DNA of 64,000 bases from Membranipora membranacea (GCA_914767715.1 OU612070.1:17658025-17722024); one strand, 5' to 3'; shown: positions 11,501 to 24,900, numbered from the stretch's first letter. Notes: a model not told the origin generated them from the letters alone. Translations and numbers: made by a program.

Positions 11501-14500
11501 GCAGCCACCCGGCGGCAGCCCAACAGCATCAGCAAAATTTACTACAAAGAACCTGCGCCGAATACCTCGCATCTTCACCCCAGCACTGTAACATACATTG
11601 TGTGGCAATCAATGCAGACAAGCCACACAGTAGCCCCTCATAGCAGCTGACTTGACTTGAAAAATTATCTCAGCATGCCAACCTCAGGCAGACATAACAT
11701 TTTTGGCGGCAGCATCCGGTAGCGGCAAGAAATGCATCCCCAGTAAATCCCCATCAGAAAAATAACAATTAAGGCTACATTTGCAATGTTTGATTTTTGT
11801 TACTGTGATTCAAAGTTGAAATATGAAAATAGGATTCATATCAATATTTCGGTTTTCATCAATAAGATAATTAAAAAACAAAAAATAACTCGATTTTCAT
11901 ATTTTGATTTGTTGTTTTGGAACAATAAACGAAAAAAAGTTGTTTTTTCATATTTTAGCATCAGTGCGCTAAAATGAAAAACAAACGATACTAAGTCCCC
12001 TTATAACTAAGTCCCCTTATAACTAAGTCCCCTTATAACTAAGTCCCCTTATAACTAAGTCCCCTTATAACTAAGTCCCCTTATAACTTAGTCCCCTTAT
12101 AACTAAGTCCCCTTATAACTAAGTCCCCTTATAACTAAGTCCCCTTATAACTTAGTCCCCTTATAACTAAGTCCCCTTATAACTAAGTCCCCTTATAACT
12201 AAGTCCCCTTATAACTAAGTCCCCTTATAACTTAGTCCCCTTATAACTAAGTCCCCTTATAACTAAGTCCCCTTATAACTAAGTCCCCTTATAACTTAGT
12301 CCCCTTATAACTTAGTCCCCTTATAACTAAGTCCCCTTATAACTAAGTCCCCTTATAACTAAGTCCCCTTATAACAAAGTCCCCTTTTAACTAAGTCCCC
12401 TTATAACTAAGTCCCCTTATAACTAAGTCCCCTTATAACTAAGTCCCCTTATAAATATCGGCTACGGTTGACGGTTTATTATATAGATTTACTTTATAGT
12501 TTACTGTACCAGTATTAGTCTGAGCCCCCCCCCCCCAGAATTTTGCCCCTCTGTCAATTGGTCAAGTACCAGCACCACATTTAAAGAGAAATTATCTGAT
12601 CATGAATAATTATGCTTCTGTTGAGAATTAGGAGGTTGTACCGCTGGCTTCATATCGAAAACACAAAAGATGAGGATCCTGCATTCAAGTCTCATTGCAC
12701 ACTGACATAGGACTGTACACTGTTATTTTATATAGGCAGAACATCCATATGATAATAAGCAGAGTGTTATTGTCAATTGCACAACTATCACCAGTAGAGT
12801 GATAGTGGTCATCATTTGCAGTTTACTATACTATACTATACTATACTATACTATACTATACTATACTATACTATACTATACTATACTATACTATACTATA
12901 CTATACTATACTATACTATACTATACTATACCATACTATACTTGCAGGCTATGACTTGGGGGGGGTATATCACACGGAACGCAAAATGTTTTTTAATATA
13001 ATAATAATCTTTCTCTAATAATTTCTTTGTTTGCATTGGCATTTGCATCGTAGCATTGGTGGTGATACATCAGGGAATGGATTCAAACTTGAAAGTAATA
13101 CCAAGTTGATCGAGAAGTTTGAATGAAAGTTGTAACAAAAATGTGTGATGATAGTACATATCTTAAGTACCATTTTTATAGAGGGCCGAGTCTGCTACTA
13201 CTCTTGTGATCTGCAGATTTTTGTAGCTCCATGGAGTTACTCTATCATACTTTATACGTTGAATATCCTTGCTTAATGCTCCTGTCCCTGCAAATACGAC
13301 TTCAGAAACTGGAGAGTGATTTATAAAGGGGAAATTTAATCGTACATTTCATCTGGGAGCAATCATCATTTCTTGACGAGTGAATACTTACTAGAGCTGT
13401 CCTTACATGTCACATGAGAAGACAATGCTAAGAACATTATTTACAGACCCCACCAGCAAATTAAAAGTAAATTTAGTATCACCATGTCATATTGCTCTAT
13501 CCACAAGGCGATATTATCCATTCCTGTAAATTAAGACTGGGCAACATGAAAACAATTCAGTGATTGAGGGACTTTGTTGGTTCAATTTTGAAACATTCAT
13601 AACAAAACAAAATTCAAAAAACAGTAATATTACTTACCCATGTAGCTAATTTCAGGCTTGAATGAGATCACTTCTCTACCGGCAGTACCTTAATAATATA
13701 AACAATGAAGCAGCATGAGTTCATGGCTCTGTCCAATGGGTAAAAATGAGAAGAAATCTGATATTTTCACTTAGAAATCTCAGATAGTCTCAGAATTGAC
13801 TGTTATATTTCATCATGATGGAAAAAACGCAAGCTGTATCAAAATCCAGCATTTCCAGAAGACCTATAATGGTAATTTTGAATGTTTCCGCATCTAAATG
13901 GTTCCATGGTCGAAATAAAGCTACATACATACATACATACATTTTCATACCGAAGACTTTAATATTGTATCTTGATAATCTTTTGAGTTATACTCGACTT
14001 AAGGCATATAATGAATGAATGAAACCACATGCCTTACAGTTTGTACAAGTCAGGCAGGTGATTGTTCAACAACTGGACTCGCACAAACTGCGAAAGGCTT
14101 GTATCTGAAACTAATCTCACCTGTGAGAATATAAATGGAGTCGTAGTGGGACACCATGTGATGTCTCGCATTTGCTTCTGGTAACGAAACAGGGTAATCG
14201 TCGTCCAGTTGTCTCCACCTTGATGTTGACTGTTCATACACCCTGTTTATAAACACCAACAGAATAACCGCAGTGTTGATTTATGGTACAAGTTAGGAGC
14301 TGACCTTTGATTTATCAATCTGAGTGCCAACATATCATGCTGGAATGTTTGAAATGAATTGTCTGAAGTGCTGGAAATATTTGGGATTAATATAGCCAAT
14401 GTGTTGGCTCTGATCAGATCTATCAATCAATCAGATCAATCAGATCAATCAGAGCCAACGCATTGGCTAGGATTAATACTGAGATGAGAGTCTTTCAAAC

Positions 14501-17115
14501 ATCAGAAAATAACAACTTAGTATTAAGACTATAAAATATTGGCAACGACCTGATGCCTATCATATCACATGAAGTCCTTCACTGCACCATCTCAGTAATG
14601 CTTTAAAGCAGGGAAGTGCTCATCTTTGTGTCTATATGGTGACACAATAAATAAACAGATGTAGATTTTGGGCTCAGCATTCTCAATAACCAGAATAAAC
14701 CGCCACAAATCACATTAATTTTAAAAATTATTACATTAACATTTTACATTATGCTGTAAGAAACGAAAGACTGGGCTGCCCCCCTAAAGAGGAACGCAAG
14801 GTGCCCTTAATCATCATACTGAGAAGGTTATACATCCTAGAAAACTAGAATGCATCCTAGATGTGTGAGGCCATAAAAAAGACCTCCTGAGCGTGAGTGT
14901 GCAGCGAGTTGCCAAAACTGAGACTGGCACTAATTGGCAGTGACACTTAGATCTTAGCCAATGAGAGAGAGTACAATACGATGAGACAGGTACTAAAGTC
15001 AATTATTGTCACAATATTGACTCACCATGTGTGGTTTTGAGAGATCATACTTTGATTGTATCCACCGCTGATATAAACATCACCATCATGTAAGACGCTG
15101 GCGTGAGCTGCTCTAGGCTCTGGTAGGTTCTCAGATAGCGTCCATTCATCCTTCTCTGGATTATACACCTCAGTAGTATGAGTCATCCTCCCCTGAGAGT
15201 CAGTTATCCCTCCTAAATTAGTGAACTAAATAATCAATCTAGTTTAAATTTTGAATTAATCTTTTTTTTTCATATTATATAAATTCAATCACTTTAATCT
15301 AGCCTGAATCATACACCAAAAATGAAAGAATTCACACATACTGGATTTGGACTGGCCCAGGGAACAAGATATTTGTCAGGGTAATCTCTGAGCAAGGAAT
15401 GATTGGATATCGATTTTCTAAGATTGATACGGGAACGATTTCAGTTGAAAAACCGTTACATCATTCAGGACTTGATCTTTCAGTTTCCTACCCAGTACAG
15501 AGTGATCAGCCTAGGCTGAAGAACTACAAAGGATCAAACTCATTAACTCGATAAATCAGAGTGGGTGCAATGAGGGAGATATGATACGCAAAGTGAAATA
15601 AACAAAATTCAACTGGTGCTTTAAACAGCCTGTGGATAAATTTAACCTAACTGCTGACCTGTGACAAGCAGCTGGTTTTTCCACTCGATCATTGTGTGCT
15701 GACTGCGAGATTTATGCATTCCCATTAGTACCCTCCATTCCTGTTTGTCAGCATCATACCTTTAAATGGAATCAATACTTATTAAAATAAAAATATTATT
15801 GTATACCTTGTTTAGTGGGTGTCATATATCTCCCTATTTGTTATCTCAATGCACTTAAGAGGTTTCAACTCAATAACACTAATCTACAGTATGTGTAGGT
15901 AATACTCCAAGCAGGGAAATAATGGCATGCAAAGTATGTTGCGGTGGAAAGACGCAGGCCAAGCGAAATGACAGCGTAGTTTTACCAATCAGCTGGAATT
16001 TGAAGCGAGAAACTCATACTGGAAAATCTGACCCCATTTAAACTACAACTGTGAACAAATATTAACCATACACCAGATCTACACCCTCCGATCCATTACT
16101 AGAGCGATAAATCACTTGATGGAGCAGAAAATTCTGAGATGGGAACTGATAGTTATCTGAGAAATATCTCTCTCCAACTGATAACTGGCCCAACAAATAT
16201 ATATAATATGTACTAAATAGACACACGGATAGTTACCTGGGGAAATCTTGTAATAAGAAACTGATTGAGCTTCAGAACTATGGCTAAGAGCGAAGATTTT
16301 GAGCAAGGTGAATAAGAAGATTTTGGTCCATTCTAAATGAAAGACCCCTCCCTCTGCCTACTTACATCAAAAGACTAGCTACTGGTGATCCATCCTTGGT
16401 GTCAAAACCTCCGCTGACAAACACTTTATTGCAAAAAGACACCACAGCAAACTTTTGTAACCCAATCAGCATTTCGCAGGTTGATTTTTTGCTAGCTTGT
16501 TTGTAGAGAGGAGGGGCACCTGCTGTAATATTATACCAGACTATATCTCCACTGCCAGTAGAATTGTCCAGCACCATTAACCATTTAGTATGATTGTGTA
16601 GTATCTCTTCATGCTTCCCGTACATCTGGGGAATTAAAGAATAACAGAAACTATAGCAAGCGGGTCAATGATGTTAGCTCAGCTCTCACTGGAGCTGGAG
16701 AGGACAACCAGAGTATCAAAAAACTTTCTCAGATGTCCCATTCACATGAAACAGAACCTGTTGGTGATAACTCCTGTTTGGTCTTTGGATAGAATAATAG
16801 TAAGATCAACTTAACATTTCTTGTTTGATCAGACTTAGTGCACAGTTATCCAAGCAATAAAATGACTGTAAGTTTAGAACGATCGCTAATATATATTATA
16901 ATAAAATACAATATTTAATGTTGTATATATAATGTGATCACGCTTACCTCATGTACAGGGGTGAATATGACATCATGTTTGCGGTGGGGAGCTGATGAGA
17001 TGGAGGATGAAGGAGTGCTGTTAGTGGCAGTACGTCCTGATGACCGACTATCAGGAGATGATGTACTCCCCACAAACTGTCGGAGTGGTCGAGCGTACAT
17101 GTCTTCTTCACACAT
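8501..17115 (-). CDS. kelch-repeat (beta-propeller) protein
   Basis: Eight exons on the minus strand, 5' to 3': 17115-16948, 16625-16366, 15759-15659, 15212-15026, 14242-14121, 13688-13638, 9315-9205, 8595-8501. All junctions are GT-AG and in phase, giving 364 aa. Kelch signatures are clear: 'KVFVSGGFD', 'YDADKQEWRVL', 'NQLLVTGG', 'TTEVYNPEKDEWTLSENLPE', 'DVYISGGYN', 'NTMVVFGGCLSDG'. These make about five or six blades, consistent with one propeller. I find no BTB or BACK domain. The first ATG is at 17113-17115, but the frame stays open upstream ('RRPASLNKWI'), so the true start is uncertain. The first 55 residues are Ser/Thr-rich and not kelch. It is probably a protein-interaction scaffold, partner unknown. 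A plus-strand 'tttatt' at 8060-8065 (minus AATAAA) may be the poly(A) signal. Intron 6 is 4.3 kb, full of repeats. Confidence 0.8.
9574..12453. mobile_element. long-TIR foldback element ending in a 16-bp tandem array
   Basis: The left arm (about 9574-10180) and the right arm (about 11398-12004) are reverse complements of one another, each roughly 600 bp. The outer ends read 'ataaggggacttagtgtcgt' on the left and 'acgatactaagtcccctt' on the right. Arms include shared blocks such as 'tcatattttagcatc' and 'gtgttacagatggtgtgctc'. The 1.2-kb centre has no reading frame resembling a transposase. The right end continues as about 29 copies of the terminal 16-mer (separate entry), while the left end has one copy. 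It sits in kelch intron 6. I class it as a non-autonomous DNA transposon; superfamily unknown. Confidence 0.8.
11990..12453. repeat. 16-bp satellite array 'ctaagtccccttataa'
   Basis: About 29 head-to-tail copies of a 16-bp unit, nearly identical, with occasional 'cttag' for 'ctaag' and one 'caaag' variant. The unit equals the outer tip of the neighbouring inverted-repeat arm, so the array looks like local amplification of a transposon end. Confidence 0.95.
12824..12942. repeat. (CTATA)n microsatellite
   Basis: About 23 copies of the pentamer 'ctata', one copy near the end changed to 'ccata'. It lies in kelch intron 6, about 370 bp beyond the 16-bp array. Confidence 0.95.
14386..14477. repeat. 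imperfect hairpin with about 29-bp arms
   Basis: The arm 'tagccaatgtgttggctctg' has its reverse complement 'cagagccaacgcattggcta' about 33 nt later. The loop is made of 'atcaatc' repeats. It lies in an intron of the kelch gene and could be a tiny foldback MITE. Confidence 0.7.
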
Positions 17116-17642
17116 AATCCACTTATTCAAAGACGCGGGTCGTCGGCAGCAGCATAGTCGGCAGCACTGCGCTAATATCCAATCACAAAGCCTGCTGACA
17201 AGTCTTGAAGGTCATCTATTTACACACCAAGCTATAGTGACCTCTTACGGATTACAATATGTCTATTATTTAAAACTCAATTTACAAAATTCAAGTCTAA
17301 ATAGGTCCTATTATATTACGTTGTAGTTGCTATTGACATACAAAGATAATGTTTGCACTACCTGAGATAACATACCGTTCAGAGAACGACTTGATCATTT
17401 TAAGGTTATATGTAATATTGTGAGCATATATTGATAAATTTTAGATTACTTTATTAGCAAATGGTGTGCTGATATTATAGTATGTTTGTTAAACAAACAA
17501 TACTCAGCTAGCCTACGTATAACTCAACTGGCCAACCGAGAGCAGTGCAGCATTTTGAGAGGTTGCAACAGGCATAAGGTTTGTGGATTGCATCTGCAAA
17601 ATAGTGTTTTGTTCCTCGATGTTGAGCTAATATCACTAATGT

Positions 17643-17648
17643 TTTATT
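17643..17648 (-). promoter_or_regulatory. possible poly(A) signal of the MetE-like gene
   Basis: Plus-strand 'tttatt' (minus AATAAA) lies about 300 bp beyond the MetE-like stop, in the 0.8-kb gap before the kelch gene. I see no other feature in that gap. Confidence 0.35.
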
Positions 17649-17948
17649 GTATTAATCAAAGTTAATCTTCAGGAAAGACAGGGGTACATGAGGCAAGACA
17701 AGTGGTGCTAAAAAATGATTAGATCTTGAGACGCGTTAAACCAGCGTCAATTTCATTTGCAGGCTAATTCACTACACTAGAAAGCATAGCGCGATTTCAA
17801 TCAATGGACTCCAGAAAATACTAGTGATAAGGTAGATAGTTCACAACCTTGTCAATGTGACAAAAATAAATGAAAAAACCTTTTCAAAAGATTTGTTTCC
17901 TAATGTTTGTGCAGCTCATAGTTACAGAAACATGTTCCCGCCCTTATG

Positions 17949-20900
17949 TTAGAGACTATTTCTGACATCCCTTACTGCCTGCACCATGTTAGTTAACTTC
18001 TGGTGGAGGACATCAGGGGGAAGTAACCCCAATCCACAATCTGGAGCTATCATCAACCTCTCTGAGGGGATATGTTTTAGAGCTTGGCGAATCCTTACCT
18101 ATAATAATAAACTTAATATTATCATAATATAATTAAATCATTCCATTTATTTTCAGCGTGTCAAGGAAAGTTGGCTGGTTGCAGCCTAAAAGCCTACGGA
18201 GAGAAAGAGTTTAATGAGAGTAGATTTTTGTTAATCCCCAAATTATCCTTTTCAAATTAAACTTGAGTTTCTAAATATTTAAGTCAGTCAGTATATATCG
18301 GTGCAATAAGTTACTTTTTTATTTACGTTAAAGCCCATGGGTTGATAAGACATCATGATGCCAGAGATAATTGGTAAAAAACCAGCAGGTTTGGTAAAAA
18401 ATAGTTTAAAAGTTGTCTTCTTCTAACTAGTGAGAAGCCAACTACCATAATTTTCGCCAGTGAACCTTATCCGCTAAATATAGAGATCATGAGCTGGAAA
18501 TAGACGAAGTGTTTACTAAAGTTCAGAAGTGGGTATCTGGAGATTATCAAAAAGTGCTCTAAATCATTCCTTAGATCAGAACAGTAGCATTGTGTACTTA
18601 CAGTAATTTCTTCAAGACTTTCTACTCTTGATTTGCAGACTGATATTACTCCAAACATTATTGTTGTCTTCTTATATCTGCAACATTCAGTTCAGATCAT
18701 TACTGTAAATCTCCATTCAGACGAAAACAAGTTTCTCATCTACTTTAAGGTTACTACATTTGAATGAAGTTTAGTACAATATGTGGGATTTAGTATGTTG
18801 TTGGCATGCGAGGTTCGAGTTATGAGCATGGATTAGATATGGCTCAAGATTATAGACCTTATAGTAGTATTATCAAATCCAAGTCTAAGATTGATTGAGC
18901 TTGTTTGCACTTTGAGTCACTCCGAGAGGGAGAGCAACTCCAAATGAAGGCAAATTGGATAAAACTTGATCTGAGTTAGATTCAAGTGAGCTACTTGTTG
19001 ACTGTTATTCTAACCTCGCTAAGACTGACAGCTCATCGTCACAGTAAGTTCCTTCTATTGATATAGCTGAAGCTCCCATATTATCCAGCTTGTCCGATAG
19101 ATCAGTGTATGTTGCCGGGTTAGCTTTCTTGTATCCTTCTTGGTCTAGTTTGTCTGTGTAACCACAGCATATATGCACAGTGCTACAATAAAGTCAGCAA
19201 CATATGCTCTATTTTATTTGGTACATAATTTCATCCTGGATGGATGTTTTCCATGACGTGTCAACGACATGACGGCAAAAGTTGGGGGAAAAAACGAAGA
19301 GAAAAAATGATAACATAAACACCAAAATTCTGAGTCTGTTGGCTGTTGGCTCATCCTCACAAATCCGAGAATCATGAATGGTGTTTCTTATCGACCAATC
19401 AAAACTCAGATACGGTTTGAGATAGAGAGGGCTAAGGCTGCATTAACTTCTCAAGTCTACTCACAGTGAGCAGAACACACCAGTAGGGCACAAAGATGCT
19501 GAAATAAGTACAGTATACTGCAACACAACTAAAGACCAGTAGATTCAACACTGAAAAGCAGTAGTTATCACAAGCAGTGCCACCCTACTTTACACTAGAA
19601 CAATAGAACATTACGTAAGTATATACCTTGAAACAGATGGTGGTAGCTGAGTTAATATTGAGCTGAGTAAATCTATCCCATATTCCACGGCCTCCTCATT
19701 CTTTCTAGCTATAAGCGGTTCATCTATCTGTATATATTTACATCCTCGATCTACTAACGCATTAACCTCATCTCTCAGGCACTCCGCTAAGGCCTCACAC
19801 GATTCTCTCTCTGTCTCATAGAATCTGTAATCACAAACAGCTTTTGTCAGTAGAGACACAGTGTGCGCCTCGGCCCCCTTTGTTTAAGGGCGCATTTGAA
19901 AATATTGTAAAATATACTAACCTAGAGTAGTAAATTAAATGCAAAAGGTTAAGTTTGCCATTTCGCATATGCTTGAATGCGAGCTAGCCTTTAATCATCC
20001 CCGTTTCAATATGCAATATCCCACTAAACTTTGGTACTAGCTATCATTAGATCAACCCCAAACTTGCTATTATTTACTCCCCTAGGGTATAATGGCCTCC
20101 ATTGGACCTCCGGGGCTTGATGAGCTCCCACTTCAAAAATTGCTTAGACAGTTCGTAATCGTTTATTCTACATTCTGTTATCATGGCGATGATAAAAATT
20201 GAATGTTTGCAAAAAAATAAGAGTTTTGATGAGACTAAAAATATCACTCTACATACACAAATCTGTTGTTATAAAATGACATGAAAAATTGAAAAAAGCT
20301 GTTTTGCTGCTTCGTTGTGCGACATCTCTTAGGCAAATATGGATATGATGCGCGAGAGGATGTTCGTTGGCTAGTGTTTGAAACAATTCGATAGTGATGT
20401 GATAGTGATAGTTATCAATCATCAGCACCCACCTTCTAACAGACGTATTAGTCATAGTCATTGGTCCAGGCAGTGTAACCTTAACTGGATTGTCAGTTAG
20501 AGCTTGACATTTCTCCCATATATCAGCCATAAACCCGACCTTATCCTTACTTAGACTAACAGCACCTGAAATTGGAGACTTGACATCTTAACAAAGGTGT
20601 TATGATTAAAGCATCATCAAATTTTACTGCCAATTCATATTTTCTTTCATTTATGTGCGTGTACACCCCACTATATTGATTACATAAATACATTGGTATA
20701 GCGACAAAAGATGGGTTTGTCAGATGTTCAGATGTTCCCCCTATCAATAAACTGCCTAACTCTCTATTTGAAACCGAGAATCATAGTAAAGTATAATAGA
20801 AAAAAGTTTAGTAGTAGTATAGCAGGAGTAGGAGGAGGCTCAGTAGGTTAGAGCACCCATCCTTCAGCATGCAAGTGTTGAAGATCAAGGGTTCAAATCC

Positions 20901-21977
20901 CACTGCACTCCATCGACTACTGGGGTTCGGTTGGCCCCCAGGTGTGCCCAGACCTGCCTGCAAATAGAGAGCTACCTGGCTCAGGTATTGCAGCAATAAT
21001 TAATCCCGCCCATACTTCGAAATGTGGCATGTGATGTGACCATCAGAGTTTACTCAACCAATTTTAATCAAGTTACAAGATTGCGAGGCGATTAGGAGTA
21101 TACCAGATATAACAGGAAGTACAGCGTGACAGGCGCCTCCTCGGTACGCTGTGAACTCAGCGTTCTCAAAGTCTACCCCATCACAGTGTCTCAAGAAGTG
21201 AAACACATAGATATCTCTGTAAATCTCTCCATCTGTGATTATATCTATGCCATAATTTACCTGCGCATCTATCACCTACAACCACAAAGCTCAGAATTAA
21301 ATGATAACAAACCAACGTTTTAGCAAATGGTAAATACAATGGTTGAAACCAATTTTTCCCCAAGCATGTCATCTTTATGAGGAAAAACCTCCAAAGCCTT
21401 CTCATCTTGATAGGTAGGCAAAGTCTAAGATGTGCAACAATACCATAGAATGTGGAGACAAAATCCACATTTAGGCCTAAATCACAAACCCGATCTCCCT
21501 GTAGTTTTTGGTAAATGGCATCATGGGTCAACTTTAGAATGTAGTATTCCAAGGGCAGGTAAACAAAAGCAAAAACATTTTCTGCAATCTGAATTTTTCT
21601 TGAGATCGGCCAGCATGCTTGCTATTTTTGGGTTCGAGTCCTACTGGGGGAGCTTTCATGATTGATTGTCCTAGCACCCTCGGGTGTATACTTCTCCTGC
21701 TCTCCTGCTATAAGGGATTAACACCATTGTAGAAGAGTTTGGATCCTGTCCCCCACTTATCGGACAGCCATCATACCTGTTTCTGAGCTCTCTCTAAAGT
21801 CTGATCATGATTGAGTTTCTCCTCAGCAGTGAGATCAGACATGTACTTCTCATATTTATCACAGCTCATATAAGTCTCGTCAGCTATCCCTTCGACATAC
21901 CATGTAGGGATGGCAAGAAAGCTTGGCTTAGGATATACTCCTACTACAGACATCGGTAACTGAGTCGGAACAGACAT
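17949..21977 (-). CDS. short MetE-like (cobalamin-independent) homocysteine methyltransferase
   Basis: Six exons, 5' to 3': 21977-21777, 21275-21104, 20565-20433, 19824-19627, 19182-19015, 18093-17949, giving 338 aa. MetE hallmarks occur in order: 'VVGVYPKPSFL' near the N-terminus, 'DIITDGEIYR' (about 80), 'VKVTLPGPMTM' (about 155), 'KYIQIDEPL' (about 205), 'VHICCG', 'SIEGT' and 'PDCGLGLLP'. The zinc ligands of the family are all present: His238, Cys240, Glu278, Cys310. Length matches the archaeal-type core enzyme, which is the catalytic half of bacterial or plant MetE (about 750 aa). It should transfer a methyl group to homocysteine or a similar thiol; the methyl donor cannot be read from sequence. 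Introns and flanking animal genes show it is a resident gene, not contamination. The last acceptor must be the AG in 'gtaag|g', because the nearer 'tatag' would give a stop. Intron 2 carries a SINE. Confidence 0.87.
20825..20993 (+). mobile_element. tRNA-derived SINE, copy A
   Basis: The head is tRNA-like: an A-box-like 'ggctcagtaggttagagc' and a B box 'gggttcaaatccc' about 45 nt later. The body is 'ctactggggttcggttggcc', 'cccaggtgtgcccagacctg', ending 'ctcaggtattgcag'. The same head and body recur inverted at 43171-43323, which defines the family. It lies in intron 2 of the MetE-like gene, antisense to it. Confidence 0.85.
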
Positions 21978-24900
21978 TCTCGTAACCTCTGTGCAAATAT
22001 ATCCATACTCAGTTGAATCAGGTTTATATAAAAAAATTTTCTGAATAAGGTTCTTAAATTAGGTCAATAAATTCATGCCCATGCTGTAGAGACAAAATGC
22101 ATCCCTCGCCAGTTTGCGCCTGCGCATGGTGTGACTCAAGTGTGACCAATGAACAAACTTCATCGGTGTAACTCACTGGCGGAAAGGACTGTGAGAAGAG
22201 TAATACAGGTGAAAAACAAAGCTGTGCCTACTCAGACTGTAGTGAATGGGTAGATGTATGTTAATGTATAATTGTATGTTAATGTCCTAAGGGGCTACGC
22301 GGGCCTTTCGCAGCTGGGTATAATGCTATTAATAGCATGGTTTGCCTTCCTTTCCTAGTTGCTGTTTATCAATTAATGTAGCCAATCAACATTTAGTTAT
22401 TTAATTAGATTGGCCGCTTTTAATATCAGAAAGTAATACTAGGGCCCTTAGCCCCTAACATACAGATGAAGGCCAAAGTTTTAATTATGGTTATTTAGGA
22501 CAGTTAATGAGGAATACAGGTCAATGACAAATAAATACAGCAGCTCCTTAGACAGAAAAATAAATGGATTATCTCATTCTGCAACACAAATATAACTGAG
22601 GAGAATAAAATTTCTCTCCTTTCCCACAGATCTTGTTTTCTCCCATTTAAATATTTGAATTATTTATCACCTAATGTTACACGAGACTGCAATGTCTCTA
22701 TGCAATGTTATCAAAAATACAAAATAATATATTATAATGTCCTACTGTACATACCCTCTCAATAGAACTAATAGATAGCCTTATATACTGCACTTGAGTT
22801 TCTCACAAAATTTTAGTAATTTGTAGATGAAGAGACATCTATATTATAAATAAGGTTTTCAAGGACTATGAAATGATTGCCTTGTGAAGTTGTGAAAACA
22901 AGTTGTAAACAGCTGCACGCCCCGTCGTGTCTCTAACCAAAGATTCGTCAAAAATCTGATCAAAGTTCTTAAATATTCAAAAAACAAAAATGTATAATAG
23001 AATTCTAAAATATGCAAAGGCCTGTGCTCTTCCTACCTTGACAGTCGATGCTGACTCTTGGGATGTAATGACAGCCGGTGAGGATTTACTATTAAATTAT
23101 ACACTAGTACATTGACCTCGATAAGTGTCTGGAGACAAAATGTATCGCTGCACGCTATTGGACAGTCAAAGTCACAAAAAGAGAGGAGTATTGGCACAGG
23201 CACCGTCTTTTAACTATTGTAATTTAGTATAACTGATGAATGATTGATGTTTTCATAGACATTTTTGTTGGATGATGGAATGTATTTCAGCATCATATTC
23301 GGCTATAAATGTAGCACAAACCTTCATTTCACATGACATGTGACTGAGCATAACATGGCCCAAGGGCTCAAATCTTGAAAGTTCCCTCTGACAGATACTG
23401 ATATCTGAGTTTATCTACTCAGCTATGGGTCAGTAGAGTACATTGTATCAGTTTTGTTGACCGAATGGTTACTTCATCGATGTATTCATCGGGTTCAAAT
23501 AACCAGCAAATAAGTCCCGACACGCACAGACCAATGAACTCCCTCTCCACAGACAGTTCATTGCCCAGATACAGTGTGTCTTTGGACAGACAACACTAGC
23601 TCTCCAAAACCTAGATCTATATAATTACATAAATTACAGGCTTGGGGAAGTGTTCTCCTTTAAAAGCAGGATGTTACAGTATCTATGCACATGCTTTTTG
23701 ACCATGGCAAAAGGTGAACTAGGTCAAGAATTTGATAGGGTTAAATTGACAAATGTCAGCCAATACCAAACTGTGTGTCACGGCCATAGATATTAAAACT
23801 GTTTTAATATCTATGGGCACGGCCCATGCTCATATAAACCTAAGATCTTGGTTTTTAGGCTGAGGCTAGCATATGGAGCATTTGTATTTTGTTCACAGCT
23901 TACGTAATAAAACATATAAACAGATGATCACCTTACACTTTTTTGCATTCAATCAATACTTATTATAATCTTCGATTTTGAGGAAGAGAAGAACTAATGT
24001 ACTTTTAAGAAGTTATGCTCTCTCTTAAGTCATAAGGAAATAACTTCAGACCTTGAAACTCATGGTGCAGGGCAATAGATGACCAGCAAATTTCAATAGC
24101 AATTGTATAGAAAGAAGAGTGCATCAGCCTACATTAGCTGCGCAGATTGCAATGCTTCGATGGATGAGTCATACTGCCTACACAATCAAAGAGAAGAACT
24201 GCAAACTTCCCTGTAAAATTAAAGTAAACAACAAAACAGCAGTAAGGAATGCAGGGCTTGCATGCCAGACTGTAGGATGATGACCAAAATTGAAAATTCA
24301 AATCCATGTCTTCTCCGAAACAAACGACACTGCTTGCATGGTGCTATTCGGGGGGGGGGGGGGGGGGAAATGTTCTCAAACAGCTGATCCAATACCGGCA
24401 ATTAGGCCCTAGAAATAATTATTTTTACTGTCATGACTGCTGACTGACATTCCGTCCAATCACAATATAGTGACCTACAGTATATATGTATACACTTTTT
24501 AATTTGCAGACAGTTGGGACTATGAGCATCATGGAGAGTGATTGTCTGATCACATGTTATAGATCAATGAACCCTTCAGTACCTAAGGCAGCATTTTCAG
24601 CAGTAATCAAATGGATGTTATATCAAAAATACTACAGACGATTGTTGGTTAGATATTTGTTTTGGCATGATTCTGACAGACAGCTGTCACGAAAGTGGCT
24701 ACAGATGGCTCCATTAATTGCTTAACCAGGGACTCCTTTGATCACTGATCTCCCGACATGCTAACTCAAATCAAGCTCCAGTTCTGGCACATTCATCTAA
24801 GCTGATGAGGCCATTCATAAATCATAAGTACATATTTTGAGAATTGTTATCACTGATCCAAAACGGAGAAATTGAAACTTCTTAAGTGGACTTGTCAAAG

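Noticed and set aside
13815-14018. Plus-strand open frame of 67 codons across 'acatacatacat' repeats
   Set aside because: It overlaps kelch introns and a microsatellite and has no coding character.
16934-17326. Plus-strand open frame of 130 codons
   Set aside because: It is the antisense shadow of kelch exon 1, whose splice sites and fit to exon 2 support the minus strand.
22280-22460. Possible short inverted repeats 'aggggctacgcgggcc' and 'agggcccttagcccct'
   Set aside because: The match is short and imperfect, and no target duplication is seen, so I did not call a MITE.
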